NCBI GenBank assembly: GCA_028870315.1
Contig: JAGWPW010000004.1
Coordinates: forward strand, 1-64,000
Length of the DNA stretch: 64,000 bases
Direction of reading: 5' to 3'
Origin: Sphingomonadales bacterium
Lineage (GTDB): Bacteria > Pseudomonadota > Alphaproteobacteria > Sphingomonadales > Sphingomonadaceae
Shown here: in pieces, positions 1 through 8,277 of the stretch
Layout of the letters: each line of letters begins with the position of its first letter
How positions within the stretch are numbered: position 1 is the first letter of the stretch
Program-made: the position numbers and the translations under genes
The notes under the pieces: generated by a model
Database searches by the model: none
The model's input: the letters and a program-made list of their open reading frames with translations, nothing else
What the model was told of the DNA's origin: nothing

Positions 1-47
1 GATTCATCGCGGCCGATCGGCGGCGCCGCGACAATCGCCGCCGCGCG

Positions 48-156
48 CTAGAGCCCAGTGCGCGATTTTCCGAAAATCACGCACTGGGCTCCAGGTCTTT
101 GTTGTCGCATCGCTTTTTGCCGAAAACCGGGGCCCACTTTTCGGCGCGATGCTCTG
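48..156 (+). repeat. Dispersed two-module palindromic repeat, copy A
   Basis: First of four related copies (others at 7628, 17690 and 60481). The left module is a near-perfect hairpin whose arms start at GAGCCCAGTGCG and meet at a TTTCCGAAAAT-like centre. The right module begins at CTTTGTTGTCGCATCGC and ends GGCGCGATGCTCT. It lies just beyond the 3' end of the minus-strand gene at 185-1066. Function is unknown; it could fold as RNA in the 3' end of that transcript. Confidence 0.85.
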
Positions 157-184
157 GCGATCGCCCGCCGCGGCTGCGCGCCGC

Positions 185-1066
185 TCAGGCCGCGCCCTTG
201 TCCCGCGTCCCGCGCCCGGTCTTGTGCGCCCATTCGCGGATCAGGTCGTCGTAGAACGGCTGGCCGATCAGCGCCTGCTTTTCCGCCAGCGCGTAATTGG
301 CCGATTGCACCGTGCCGGTTTCCATCAGCTCCCTCGCCATCTTGAGGTGATTGGCTGCCGCGGTCATCCAGCCCCAGCCGGTCGAAAGCGTGAAGGCGGT
401 GTCGGGCAGGTTGAAGCCCAGCGTGCAGACAGGAACGATCCCCTTCATCGCCGCGATCAGCGGCGGCTGGTCCTGCGGCGGGCAACTGGCGAAGACCACC
501 GCATCGGCGCCGGCCGCGGCATAGGCCTTGGCGCGGTGGATCGCCTCCTCGGGGTTGCTTTTGCCGCCGCCGCCCTTCTGGTCGTCGTACATCTCGTCGC
601 AGCGGGCGATGATGACGAGGTCGCCGCCGCTGTCCTTGCGCGCGCGCACCGCCGCCTCGATCCGCCATTGCATGTCCGAAATCGAACACAGCCCGTTGAG
701 ATGCGTCGAATGCTTGGGATTGACCTCGTCCTCGACATGGTAGCCGGCGATGCCGCGCTGGATGTAGCGGCGGGTGAAATGATAGGCATCGGCCACCGTC
801 TCGCCCAGCGTGTCGGCATCGACCACCAGCGGGATGTCCATGGCATCGGCGATGCGCGTCGCCTGGTCGAGCTGCTCGACCTGGCTGAAGATGCCGTTGT
901 CGGGGATGGCATAGTGAAAGGCCGAACAGGCATGGCCGCCAAGGTAGGCCGCCTTGAAGCCAACATGCTCGACGATGCGCCCGGTGATCGCGCTATAGGC
1001 CTCGGCGGCGATGAAATGTTCGCCGCTCTCGATCAGCGCCCGCAGCTTCCTTGCCTTTTCGCTCAT
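185..1066 (-). CDS. Isocitrate lyase/PEP mutase family protein (oxaloacetate decarboxylase-like)
   Basis: A 293-residue protein of the phosphoenolpyruvate mutase/isocitrate lyase superfamily, cytoplasmic TIM-barrel enzymes that make or break C-C or C-P bonds next to a carboxylate, usually with Mg2+. The sequence shows the family's metal-site run VDADTLGE about 80 residues in, GYHVEDEVNPKHS near residue 120, and IIARCDE where many members have ARTDA. The start at 1066 is preceded by a good GGGAGA ribosome site; an upstream extension to 1114 has none. Substrate cannot be read from sequence: oxaloacetate, methylisocitrate or a 2,3-dimethylmalate-like compound are all possible. Repeat copy A follows its stop. 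Confidence 0.85.
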   Translation of the reverse strand: MSEKARKLRALIESGEHFIAAEAYSAITGRIVEHVGFKAAYLGGHACSAFHYAIPDNGIFSQVEQLDQATRIADAMDIPLVVDADTLGETVADAYHFTRRYIQRGIAGYHVEDEVNPKHSTHLNGLCSISDMQWRIEAAVRARKDSGGDLVIIARCDEMYDDQKGGGGKSNPEEAIHRAKAYAAAGADAVVFASCPPQDQPPLIAAMKGIVPVCTLGFNLPDTAFTLSTGWGWMTAAANHLKMARELMETGTVQSANYALAEKQALIGQPFYDDLIREWAHKTGRGTRDKGAA

Positions 1067-1273
1067 CACAGATCTCCCGTCTCGCCGGCCATCCGGCGAA
1101 TCCTTGCGCGGCAACCTAATGCGGATCGGCTGCCGGTGGGAAGACGCCCGGCCGATGGACGCGCGGCTTGGTCCATATCAACCGCATGATGGGATAAGTC
1201 TTTTCCTTCTGCCCCGCGCATGCCGAAATGAGCGGAGGTCGCCTCCACCTGCACCACACCACGGAGCACGGAA

Positions 1274-1876
1274 ATGTCAGAAACGGACCACCAGCGCGTT
1301 ACGGCGATCGCCCGCCTTGCCGCGCTCCACCGGCACAGCGATGCGCTGACCGCGGCTGCGACGCGGCTTGCGCATCTCGTCGCCTGGAACCAGCCGCTCT
1401 ATCCCGCCTATCTGTGGTGGCTGGTCGGCGGCGACTGGCAGGTGGGCTTCTGGACGTTCCTGTCCACCCCCTTCTTCGCCGCCGCCCCGCTCGTCGCCCG
1501 GCGCCATGCGCTCGCCGGCCGGGCGATGGTGCCGGTGACGGGGGTGGCGAATGGGTTGCTCAGCGCGAAGCTGTTCGGCGCAGCCTCGGCGGTCGAGCTT
1601 TTCCTCATTCCCTGCGCGCTGATCGCGCTGCTCGGCTTTCGCCGGCGCGAATGGCGCGTGGCGCTTGGCGTATGGGCGCTGATCGCAGCGGTCGCGCTGG
1701 CGCATGGCCATTACGGGGCGCCGGTCGGCCGCTTCGATGCCGGGCAATACGCGCGTCTGCGCCGGCTCAATCTTTACAGCGTGGTGGCGCTGTCGCTGGT
1801 GATCGTCTGGAGCCTCGGTTCGGCACGCCGACGCTTGAAGGACCCTATTCGTGGCGCAGCGCGTCGATCGGGTTGA
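1274..1876 (+). CDS. Hypothetical multi-pass membrane protein
   Basis: A 200-residue protein not assigned to a named family. Four or five hydrophobic stretches alternate with Arg-rich loops, including one around YLWWLVGGDWQVGFWTFL and a strong one near residues 130-150, so an inner-membrane location is likely. ATG 1274 follows GGAGC at a loose distance (CGGAGCACGGAAATG). Its last 32 bases overlap the convergent 3' end of the ABC permease gene, so the basic C-terminal tail (RRRLKDPIRGAARRSG) is read from DNA that also encodes the permease C-terminus. No function is proposed. Confidence 0.6.
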   Translation: MSETDHQRVTAIARLAALHRHSDALTAAATRLAHLVAWNQPLYPAYLWWLVGGDWQVGFWTFLSTPFFAAAPLVARRHALAGRAMVPVTGVANGLLSAKLFGAASAVELFLIPCALIALLGFRRREWRVALGVWALIAAVALAHGHYGAPVGRFDAGQYARLRRLNLYSVVALSLVIVWSLGSARRRLKDPIRGAARRSG

Positions 1877-3074
1877 GGCTGGCGGCGCGGCGCGCGGGGA
1901 AATAGCCGAAGACCACCCCGATCAGCCCGGAAAAGGCGAAAGCGATGATATTGGTCAGCGGATCGAAGACGAAGGGCACGCCGAGCATCGCCGAAAGGCC
2001 GAGCGACGCGAAGAAGGCGAGCACCAGCCCGATCAGGCCGCCGATGCACGAGAGCACCACCGCTTCGACCAGAAACTGCAACATCACCTCGCGCCCGACG
2101 GCGCCGATCGCGAGGCGGATGCCGATCTCGCGGGTGCGCTCGGTCACCGAGACCAGCATGATGTTCATGATGCCGATGCCGCCGACGAGCAGCGAGATCG
2201 CCGCCACCGCGCTGACGATCGCGGTGAGCACGCCGGTGACGCCCGAGAGCGTATCGGCGATCTGGCGGCTGTCGAAGATGGTGAAATCGTCGAGCTTGCC
2301 GCCCTGGATGTTGCGCCGCTGGCGCAACAGCTCGGCGATCGAGAGCTGGATCGCGGCGCTGTCGTAGGCGGGATCGGCGGCGACGACGATCGCGCGGATG
2401 TCGCGGCTGCCGGTGAGGCGCCGCTGCACCGCCTTGATCGGCATGATGACGGTATCGTCGTTGTCCTGCCCGAAGCCACCCTGGCCGCGGGTCGCAAGGA
2501 CGCCGATCACCGTGCAGCTGATCGAGCCGAGCCGCAGCGTGGTGCCAACCGGCTGCTGGCCCGGATAGAGGTTCCTGGCGACGGTCGAACCCACCAGGCA
2601 GACCGACTTGCCCGATTCCTCCTCGTCGGCGGAAAAGCGCCGGCCCGCGGTCAGCTTCCAGTTCTGCGCGTCGAGATAGGCATCGCTGGTGCCGTTGACC
2701 GTGGTGGACCAGTTGGCGGCGTTGTAGACCGCGGTTTCCGAGGCCTGCGCCTGCGCCGCCACCGCGGTGACGCCGCCGATCTGGCCGCGGATCGCGGTGA
2801 CGTCCTCGGGCTTGAACGGCGGCGGCGCCTCGCCGCCACCGCCCCGGCCGGGGCCGTTGCCGGGAAGAACGGTGAGAAGATTGGCGCCAAGCCCCGAGAC
2901 CTGGTCATGCACCGATTGCGTCGCGCCCTTGCCCAGCGTCACCATCGTCACCACCGCGAAGACACCGATGACGATGCCGAGCACGGTAAGGAACGAGCGC
3001 AGCACATGCCGCCTGATCGCGCGGATGGCGAGCAGCGCGGTGGTGGCGAGCAGCCGGGTACCGGCTCCCCTCAT
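1845..3074 (-). CDS. MacB-type ABC transporter permease
   Basis: A 409-residue permease of the MacB/FtsX type. An N-terminal membrane segment (about residues 24-48) is followed by a MacB periplasmic core domain to about residue 270 and three C-terminal membrane helices. The signature ERTREIGIRLAIGA is in the first cytoplasmic loop. Such permeases couple ATP hydrolysis to a periplasmic adaptor and a TolC-like tunnel instead of moving substrate through the membrane themselves. Unlike E. coli MacB, the ATPase is a separate gene upstream with a 4-base ATGA overlap. This is the last gene of the efflux operon. Substrate (macrolide, peptide, lipid) is unknown. Confidence 0.93.
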   Translation of the reverse strand: MRGAGTRLLATTALLAIRAIRRHVLRSFLTVLGIVIGVFAVVTMVTLGKGATQSVHDQVSGLGANLLTVLPGNGPGRGGGGEAPPPFKPEDVTAIRGQIGGVTAVAAQAQASETAVYNAANWSTTVNGTSDAYLDAQNWKLTAGRRFSADEEESGKSVCLVGSTVARNLYPGQQPVGTTLRLGSISCTVIGVLATRGQGGFGQDNDDTVIMPIKAVQRRLTGSRDIRAIVVAADPAYDSAAIQLSIAELLRQRRNIQGGKLDDFTIFDSRQIADTLSGVTGVLTAIVSAVAAISLLVGGIGIMNIMLVSVTERTREIGIRLAIGAVGREVMLQFLVEAVVLSCIGGLIGLVLAFFASLGLSAMLGVPFVFDPLTNIIAFAFSGLIGVVFGYFPARRAASLNPIDALRHE

Positions 3075-3766
3075 GCCGGCTTCCTCTCGATGGATTCGAC
3101 GAGGCCGTCGCGGAAGTGAACGATGGTGCGCGCATAGGCCGCCATCTCGGGTTCGTGCGTCACCATGAGAACGGTGATGCCGCTCGTCCGGTTGAGATCG
3201 GTCAGGAGTTCCATGATCTCGACCGAGCGCTCGCTGTCGAGATTGCCGGTCGGCTCGTCGGCGAGCAGGACATCGGGGTGGGTGACGATGGCACGGGCGA
3301 TGGCGACGCGTTGCTGCTGCCCGCCCGAGAGTTCCGCCGGGGTGTGCCTGGCCCAGGGGACGAGCCCGACCTTTTCCAGCGCCACCATCGCCATCTCGTG
3401 CCGCCGCCTTTTGTCTTCGCCGCGGTAGAGCAGCGGCAGCTCGACGTTTTCGAGCGCCGAGGTGCGCGCAAGCAGGTTGAAGCCCTGGAACACGAAACCG
3501 AGATAGCGGCGGCGCAGCAACGCGCGCTGGTCGCGCCCGAGATGTTCGACGTGATGGTCGCGGAACAGATAGGCGCCGCTCGATGGCACGTCGAGGCAGC
3601 CCAATATGTTCATTGTCGTCGACTTGCCCGAACCGGACGGGCCCATCACCGCCATGAAGTCACCCGCGGCGATATCGAGGTCAACGCCCTTCAGCGCACG
3701 GAACGCCGCCTCGCCCTCGCCGAACTGCTTGGTGACGCCGCGCAGGCGAATGAGCGGTTCGCTCAT
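3071..3766 (-). CDS. ABC transporter ATP-binding protein (MacB/LolD-type)
   Basis: A 231-residue ATPase that powers the adjacent permease from the cytoplasmic face. It has Walker A GPSGSGKST (about residues 42-50), the Q-loop region VFQGFN, the signature LSGGQQQRVAIARA (about 145) and Walker B VLLADEPTGNLD (about 165), then the switch His in VTHEPE. The long EPTGNLDSE stretch is typical of the MacB/LolD/FtsE group. Start and stop overlap its neighbours by 4 bases, so translation is probably coupled with the adaptor and the permease. Confidence 0.95.
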   Translation of the reverse strand: MSEPLIRLRGVTKQFGEGEAAFRALKGVDLDIAAGDFMAVMGPSGSGKSTTMNILGCLDVPSSGAYLFRDHHVEHLGRDQRALLRRRYLGFVFQGFNLLARTSALENVELPLLYRGEDKRRRHEMAMVALEKVGLVPWARHTPAELSGGQQQRVAIARAIVTHPDVLLADEPTGNLDSERSVEIMELLTDLNRTSGITVLMVTHEPEMAAYARTIVHFRDGLVESIERKPA

Positions 3767-5076
3767 GTCCCCGCCCTGGCGAGGCGACCGGTGATCACCT
3801 GCATGCCCGGCTTCAGTCCGGTTCCCGACACGGCGGTCAGCACGCCGTTGTTGCTGCCGACGATCACCGAAATCGCGCGCGGCTTGCTATCATCGCCCAG
3901 CACATAAACCGTCTGGCGGCTGCCGCGGCCGATGGTCGCGGTCTTGTCCTGGCCGGCGACCCCGAAGCCGCCAGTGCCCTTGCCGCCGCCCATCGAGAAC
4001 AGCCCCCCGCCTGCCGGCTTGCCGGCATCGGGAGTGAAGCGCAGCGCCGCGTTGGGCACCAGCAACTGGTCGCGCTCCATCGAGGTGAGGATGCGCGCGG
4101 TCGCGGTCATCCCGGGGCGCAGCAGCAGCTGCGGATTGCGCACTTCAAGCGAGGCGGTGTAGGCGATGACATTGGTGGTCGAGGTGACGGTGGTGCCGGC
4201 GCTGTTGATCGTCGGGGTCGCATTGGCACCGAGATCGATCCGCGTGACGGCGCCCTCGAAGGTTCGTCCGGGATAGGCATCGACCGCGAAGGTCGCGCTG
4301 TCGCCCACCGCGACCTCGCCGATGTCGGCCTCATCGACCTTCACGTCGAGCTTCATCGATGTGAGACTTTCGGCGATGGTGAAGAGCGTGGCGACGTTGA
4401 ACGCGGCGGCCACGGTCTGCCCCGGCTCGACCTGCCGCGACAGCACCACGCCATCGACGGGGGCATAGATCGTTGCCTTGTCGAGGTTGGTCTGGTTGGT
4501 GCCGAGCGTCGCCCGGGCCTGCGCCACCGAGGCTTGCGCCGCCTTGAGATTGGCAACGGCGCGCGCATAATCGCCGGTGGCGATGTCGAGCTCGGTCTGC
4601 GAGGGCACCTTGCCACCCGACAGGCGCGCCACTTCCTGATAGCGATGCAGTGTCGTCCGGTCCTGATCGAGCGTCGCCTTGTTCTGCGCCACGGCGGCCT
4701 CGGCCGAGAGCAGTTGCGCCTGACTTTGCATCACCGCGTCGCGAAACAGCGTCGGATCGATCTGCGCGAGCTTCTGGCCGTTCTTCACATGATCGTTGTT
4801 GTGGACATAGACCGCCACGACGATCCCCGATTCCTCGGAGCCGACGTTGACCTGCTTGGTCGGCGTCAGATTGCCCGTCGCCGAGACAGTCACGGCAAGA
4901 TCGCCCTTTCCGACCGGCGCGGTGGCATATTGCGTTGCCGGTTTGCCCGATAGCAGCGCATGCGCTCCCAGCAGCAGCACGATCACGGCCAACGCGATCC
5001 CGCCCCACAGCAGCCAGCGGCGGCGCGGGTGCGCCGGTTGCGCGCCGAGAAATTCGTCGAGCGTGGTATCGGTCAT
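3763..5076 (-). CDS. Periplasmic adaptor subunit (MacA/HlyD family)
   Basis: A 437-residue membrane-fusion protein that links the ABC permease to the outer-membrane factor. It has a short cytoplasmic N-terminus, one membrane anchor (about residues 20-42, WGGIALAVIVLLLGAHALL), the lipoyl half-motif around GNLTPTKQVNVGSEESG, a helical hairpin (about 105-200) and the matching half DKATIYAPVDGVVLSRQVEPG. A Gly-rich insertion (KPAGGGLFSMGGGKGTGGFG) breaks the C-terminal membrane-proximal region and is unusual. ATGA overlaps join it to its neighbours. Confidence 0.93.
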   Translation of the reverse strand: MTDTTLDEFLGAQPAHPRRRWLLWGGIALAVIVLLLGAHALLSGKPATQYATAPVGKGDLAVTVSATGNLTPTKQVNVGSEESGIVVAVYVHNNDHVKNGQKLAQIDPTLFRDAVMQSQAQLLSAEAAVAQNKATLDQDRTTLHRYQEVARLSGGKVPSQTELDIATGDYARAVANLKAAQASVAQARATLGTNQTNLDKATIYAPVDGVVLSRQVEPGQTVAAAFNVATLFTIAESLTSMKLDVKVDEADIGEVAVGDSATFAVDAYPGRTFEGAVTRIDLGANATPTINSAGTTVTSTTNVIAYTASLEVRNPQLLLRPGMTATARILTSMERDQLLVPNAALRFTPDAGKPAGGGLFSMGGGKGTGGFGVAGQDKTATIGRGSRQTVYVLGDDSKPRAISVIVGSNNGVLTAVSGTGLKPGMQVITGRLARAGT

Positions 5077-6563
5077 GCGTGGGGTCCATTCTGCGGCGCA
5101 TTCTGCGGCGCGTTCTGTGGCGCCGGGCCGGGCTGCCAGCCGCCGCCGAGCGCGAGATAGAGTTGAACCAGCGCGGTGGCCTGCGCCGCCTGCGCCGATA
5201 CCAGGGCATTGCGTGCCGACAGCAGCGTCTGTTCGCTCTGCAGCAGCGTGACGAAATCGATGAGGCCGGTGCGATACTGGCTGCGCGCGAAGATCGCCGC
5301 GTTGTTCGAGGCTTCGGCGGCGATCGCGTCCTGCTTCTGCTGCGCCTCGGCCGAGGTCAGGGCCTGCATGCCGTTCTCGACGTCTTCGAGCCCGACCAGC
5401 ACCGTGCCCTTGTAGGTGGCGAAGGCGGCGTCGGCGGCATCGCGTGCCGAACGCAGCTGCGCGTGCAGCCGGCCCCCGTCGAAGATCGTCTGCGTCAGCC
5501 CGGCGAACAGCGTGCCGGTGACGAGATCGGTCAGACCGGGCAGGCTCTGACCAGAGGCGCTGAAGCTGCCGTTGATCGACAATTGCGGATAAAGCGCCGC
5601 CTTGGCGATGCCGATCTGCGCGGTGGCGGCGGCAAGATCACGTTCGGCGCCGCGCACGTCGGGCCGCTGGCGCAGCGTATCGGCGGGAATGCCGACGGCC
5701 ACACCTTCGGGTCCGCGCGGAATCGGGCCGGGCACCTCCATCACGCTGCGCAGCGCGCCGGGCGCCTGACCTGTGAGCACGCCGAGGCGATTGACCGCGC
5801 TGGTGAAACTGGCCTCGAGTTGCGGAATGGTCGCCGCGGTCTGTGCCCGCTGCGCGCGCGCCTGTTCCTCGTCGATCGAGGAGGCGAGCCCCGCCTGCAG
5901 CCGCCAGCCGGCGATGTCCAGATTGTCGTCCTGCGTCTTCAGCGTATCGCGCGCGATGGCGATTTCGGCCTGCGCCAACCGCGCGGAAATGTAGTTGGCG
6001 GCAACCTCGCCGGCGACCGCGGTGCGCGTTCCGACCAGCGCGAACCAGGCCGAATCGGCGCTGGCGTGTGCCGCCTCGATCGACCGCCTGGTGCTGCCGA
6101 AGATGTCGGGCGCCCATGATGCGTCAAGCGCCAGCGACAGCGAATTGGTGGCGCTCGCGCTTCCCGGCACCACCACCCCATCGGCCCTCGTGGTTCGGGT
6201 ATAGGTGACGGTGTGGCTGGCACCCGGCGATCCGGTCACCGTGGGGAACAGGGCGCTGCGCGCTTCGATCAGCGCTTCGCGCGCTTCGCGCAGGCGCGCC
6301 TGCGAGACAGCGATATCGGTGTTTCCCGAGGTCGCGCGCGCGATAAGGTCGGTGAGCAGCGGGTCGTCCAGCTGCTTCCACCAGGCGGCAAGGTCGATGG
6401 CGGCGGCGGGCGCCCCCTGCACGGAATACCGCAAAGGCACGGCGAGCGCGGCGGGCTGCGGCGGCACATAGTCCGGCCCCAGCGTGCAACCGGCAAGAAG
6501 CGCAGCGGACACGCCGGCGCAAAGCGCGCGCGAGCGCGTGGCAACGGGCATGAGTTCAGTCAT
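5073..6563 (-). CDS. NodT-family outer-membrane factor lipoprotein
   Basis: A 496-residue TolC-type outer-membrane tunnel of the NodT/OprM lipoprotein group, exit duct of the tripartite pump. The start at 6563 gives a lipoprotein signal ending LLAGC, so acylation at that Cys is expected. The body shows the two repeated helical OEP halves, for example GNTDIAVSQARLREAREAL and YRTGLIDFVTLLQSEQTLLSA. The C-terminus carries a short AlaProGlnAsn repeat (three NAPQ units). The start overlaps the end of the XRE gene by 8 bases, tying pump expression to the regulator; a slightly later ATG at 6551 is also possible. Confidence 0.92.
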   Translation of the reverse strand: MTELMPVATRSRALCAGVSAALLAGCTLGPDYVPPQPAALAVPLRYSVQGAPAAAIDLAAWWKQLDDPLLTDLIARATSGNTDIAVSQARLREAREALIEARSALFPTVTGSPGASHTVTYTRTTRADGVVVPGSASATNSLSLALDASWAPDIFGSTRRSIEAAHASADSAWFALVGTRTAVAGEVAANYISARLAQAEIAIARDTLKTQDDNLDIAGWRLQAGLASSIDEEQARAQRAQTAATIPQLEASFTSAVNRLGVLTGQAPGALRSVMEVPGPIPRGPEGVAVGIPADTLRQRPDVRGAERDLAAATAQIGIAKAALYPQLSINGSFSASGQSLPGLTDLVTGTLFAGLTQTIFDGGRLHAQLRSARDAADAAFATYKGTVLVGLEDVENGMQALTSAEAQQKQDAIAAEASNNAAIFARSQYRTGLIDFVTLLQSEQTLLSARNALVSAQAAQATALVQLYLALGGGWQPGPAPQNAPQNAPQNGPHA

Positions 6564-6780
6564 CGGCGCGGAATCCGAGCAGGTCGCCCGGCTGGCAGCC
6601 CAGTTCGCGGCAGATCGCCTCCAGCGTCGAGAAGCGGATCGCCTTGGCCTTGCCGGTCTTGAGGATCGACAGATTGGCAAGGGTGATTTCGACGCGCTCG
6701 GCAAGTTCGGTCAGCGTCATCCGGCGCGCGTGGAGCAGATCGTCGAGCTTGACGGTGATCCGCGAGACGTCCTCGGCCAT
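6556..6780 (-). CDS. XRE-family transcriptional regulator
   Basis: A 74-residue single-domain Cro/CI helix-turn-helix protein of the YozG type. The DNA-binding core is MTLTELAERVEITLANLSIL, followed by the typical FSTLEAICRELGCQPGDLL. Small XRE proteins of this type are often paired with a DUF2975 membrane protein, as here (1-base ATGA junction upstream). It sits inside the efflux operon and overlaps the outer-membrane factor gene, so it probably controls the whole operon, including itself, through the ATATCG-rich promoter near 7490-7560. That target is inferred, not shown. Confidence 0.92.
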   Translation of the reverse strand: MAEDVSRITVKLDDLLHARRMTLTELAERVEITLANLSILKTGKAKAIRFSTLEAICRELGCQPGDLLGFRADD

Positions 6781-7313
6781 CAGACCGTGCCCTCGACATC
6801 CTCGGCGAGCCGGGTGCCCTGCTCGAAGACGCGCGCGAGGATGAACAGCAACAGCGCGGTGATCAGCCCGGCCAGCGAAAACGGGATGAAGAAGTGCCGG
6901 CTGCCGAGCGCCTGGCGGAACCAGGGGGTCAGGAACAGCGCCGCGACCAGCATCGCCTGCATCGCAAGCACCAGCCAGCCCATCTCGCGCAGCCGCTTGG
7001 CATTGGCCGAAATGAACGGCGAACCCTGCCCCACCGTGTCGATGATCGCGACGAGATTGCGCAGGAACTGGATGGTGAGCGCATCGCCGGCGATGATCCC
7101 GCCAAGCAGGGCGCTGACCGCGCCGAGCGCGTCACGGCCCACGGGCGGGGCATCGGCATGCGCCGCGAGCCAGGCGATGACCCTGCCGCCGAACGCCCAG
7201 ACCGGGATCAGCGCGCCAAGCGCAGCCACCCCGCCGACAAGGAAGATGACGCCCGACACGACCAGCAACAGCCTGGTCCCCGCGAGCAGCGGATCGCGGA
7301 AGGGACGCGGCAT
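6780..7313 (-). CDS. DUF2975 membrane protein
   Basis: A 177-residue inner-membrane protein of the DUF2975 family with four predicted helices (LLLVVSGVIFLVGGVAALGA, VSALLGGIIAGDALTIQFL, WLVLAMQAMLVAALFL, FSLAGLITALLLFILARVF). Members are usually encoded next to a small XRE repressor, as here. The role is unknown; a membrane sensor that modulates the XRE protein is a plausible inference. ATG 7313 is chosen by position. An in-frame TTG at 7337 overlaps the stop of the upstream peptide gene and would give coupled translation; neither start has a strong ribosome site. Confidence 0.85.
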   Translation of the reverse strand: MPRPFRDPLLAGTRLLLVVSGVIFLVGGVAALGALIPVWAFGGRVIAWLAAHADAPPVGRDALGAVSALLGGIIAGDALTIQFLRNLVAIIDTVGQGSPFISANAKRLREMGWLVLAMQAMLVAALFLTPWFRQALGSRHFFIPFSLAGLITALLLFILARVFEQGTRLAEDVEGTV

Positions 7314-7333
7314 CGCGCTGTGTGCCCGCGTGC

Positions 7334-7474
7334 TCAACGAATGGCGCTGGGGATCGCGCTGGCGGCGGTGGGCGCGGGCAGATGCTGCGGCGCGAGGGTC
7401 GAGGTCCAGCTGGCAACCACCAGCAGGCAGGTGAGGAAGAACGCACCAAGGCGGACGCGAGGCGAAGTGGTCAT
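7334..7474 (-). CDS. Short single-pass membrane peptide, first gene of the efflux operon
   Basis: A 46-residue peptide with a basic N-terminus, one hydrophobic segment (GAFFLTCLLVVASW) and a Pro/Ala-rich tail ending SAIPSAIR. ATG 7474 has a GGAG ribosome site at good distance and is the first start after the promoter at 7507-7535. Its stop (TGA 7334-7336) overlaps the possible TTG start of the DUF2975 gene. The hydrophobic stretch could be a signal peptide or an anchor. No family is recognised; coding status rests on position, ribosome site and overlap. Confidence 0.55.
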   Translation of the reverse strand: MTTSPRVRLGAFFLTCLLVVASWTSTLAPQHLPAPTAASAIPSAIR

Positions 7475-7489
7475 TTCACGATCTCCGAT

Positions 7490-7560
7490 ATGCTCGATAT
7501 CGAAGAACGATATGGTATCACGTGAGGGGAGTCAAGCAGAAATATCGAATATCGATAATA
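7490..7560 (-). promoter_or_regulatory. Promoter and ATATCG-rich operator of the XRE/efflux operon
   Basis: On the minus strand TTGACT (7530-7535) and TATCGT (7507-7512) are separated by exactly 17 bases, a good sigma-70 layout. ATATCG units occur on both sides: CGATAT pairs around 7486-7503, and AATATCGAATATCGATAA at 7540-7557 upstream of -35. Repeated half-sites overlapping a promoter fit autoregulation by the operon's own XRE protein; this last point is inference. Confidence 0.6.
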
Positions 7561-7627
7561 CGTCGCGATGCAGGCCACAGCGCCGCCACAGCGGGCCTTG
7601 CGAGGGTCGCGATTGCGGGGTGTGGCC

Positions 7628-7757
7628 AGAGCAAGATGCGTGGTTTCCGAAAATCACGCATCTTGGTCCAAGACTTTGTTATCACATCGCTTTTTTCGAA
7701 ACGAAGCGCATCGAAGATGAAAACCCGGTACCCGCCTTTGGGCGCGATGCGCTAAAG
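7628..7757 (+). repeat. Dispersed two-module palindromic repeat, copy B
   Basis: Same layout as copy A: a hairpin with arms AGATGCGTG/CACGCATCT around TTTCCGAAAAT, then ACTTTGTTATCACATCGC and an end reading GGCGCGATGCGCTAAAG. It carries about 20 extra bases in the right module (AAGCGCATCGAAGATG region). The terminal CTA (7752-7754) is the stop codon of the minus-strand DUF35 gene. Confidence 0.85.
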
Positions 7758-8198
7758 GGTCTCGTCAGCGGGGCGGAAGGCCGGCCAGCGCCGGCCGCCG
7801 CGCGAAATCCACGTCAGTTCCACCGGCATGTCGTGGCGCAGCGCCGCTTCGGGGCAATCGACCACCTGCGACAGGTAGCGCAGCCCCGGCTGCTCGCACA
7901 GTTCGATCGCGGCGACCTGCATCGGCCGCAGCAGCGGCGCGTCGGGATCGCGCGACTGCTCGAGCAGCGTGTACATATAAAGCCGGCCGCGGCCGCTGAC
8001 CTCGTCGGGCGCGACATTCCACGACAGGCAGGCCGGGCACATCGGCCGATGCGGATAGATCCAGCGCCCGCAGTCGCGGCAATGGTTGATGAGCAGCCGC
8101 CCCGCCATCAGCCCGCGGTAATGCGCGATATTGTCGCGATCGATATGGACGTCGTGGAAATGCGCGAACACTTCCTCGTCGCTGATCGCGGCGCTCAT
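7752..8198 (-). CDS. DUF35 zinc-ribbon/OB-fold protein
   Basis: A 148-residue protein of the OB-fold nucleic-acid-binding-like family with a rubredoxin-type zinc ribbon: CRDCGRW near residue 40 and MCPAC about 12 residues later, then the OB part VSGRGRLYMYTLLEQSRDP. Relatives act as acyl-CoA-binding partners of thiolases or hydratases in steroid, aromatic and lipid breakdown, which fits the neighbouring catabolic genes. The reading frame ends inside repeat copy B, which supplies the TAG stop and the last few codons (ADETL), so the native C-terminus was probably changed by repeat insertion. Confidence 0.88.
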   Translation of the reverse strand: MSAAISDEEVFAHFHDVHIDRDNIAHYRGLMAGRLLINHCRDCGRWIYPHRPMCPACLSWNVAPDEVSGRGRLYMYTLLEQSRDPDAPLLRPMQVAAIELCEQPGLRYLSQVVDCPEAALRHDMPVELTWISRGGRRWPAFRPADETL

Positions 8199-8277
8199 GC
8201 GGGGTTGCGGATGCGGGCGGACATGGCAAGCCGATTACACCTTCGCCGGCCTTCGCGAAAGCGCGAGTCGCGGCGGG

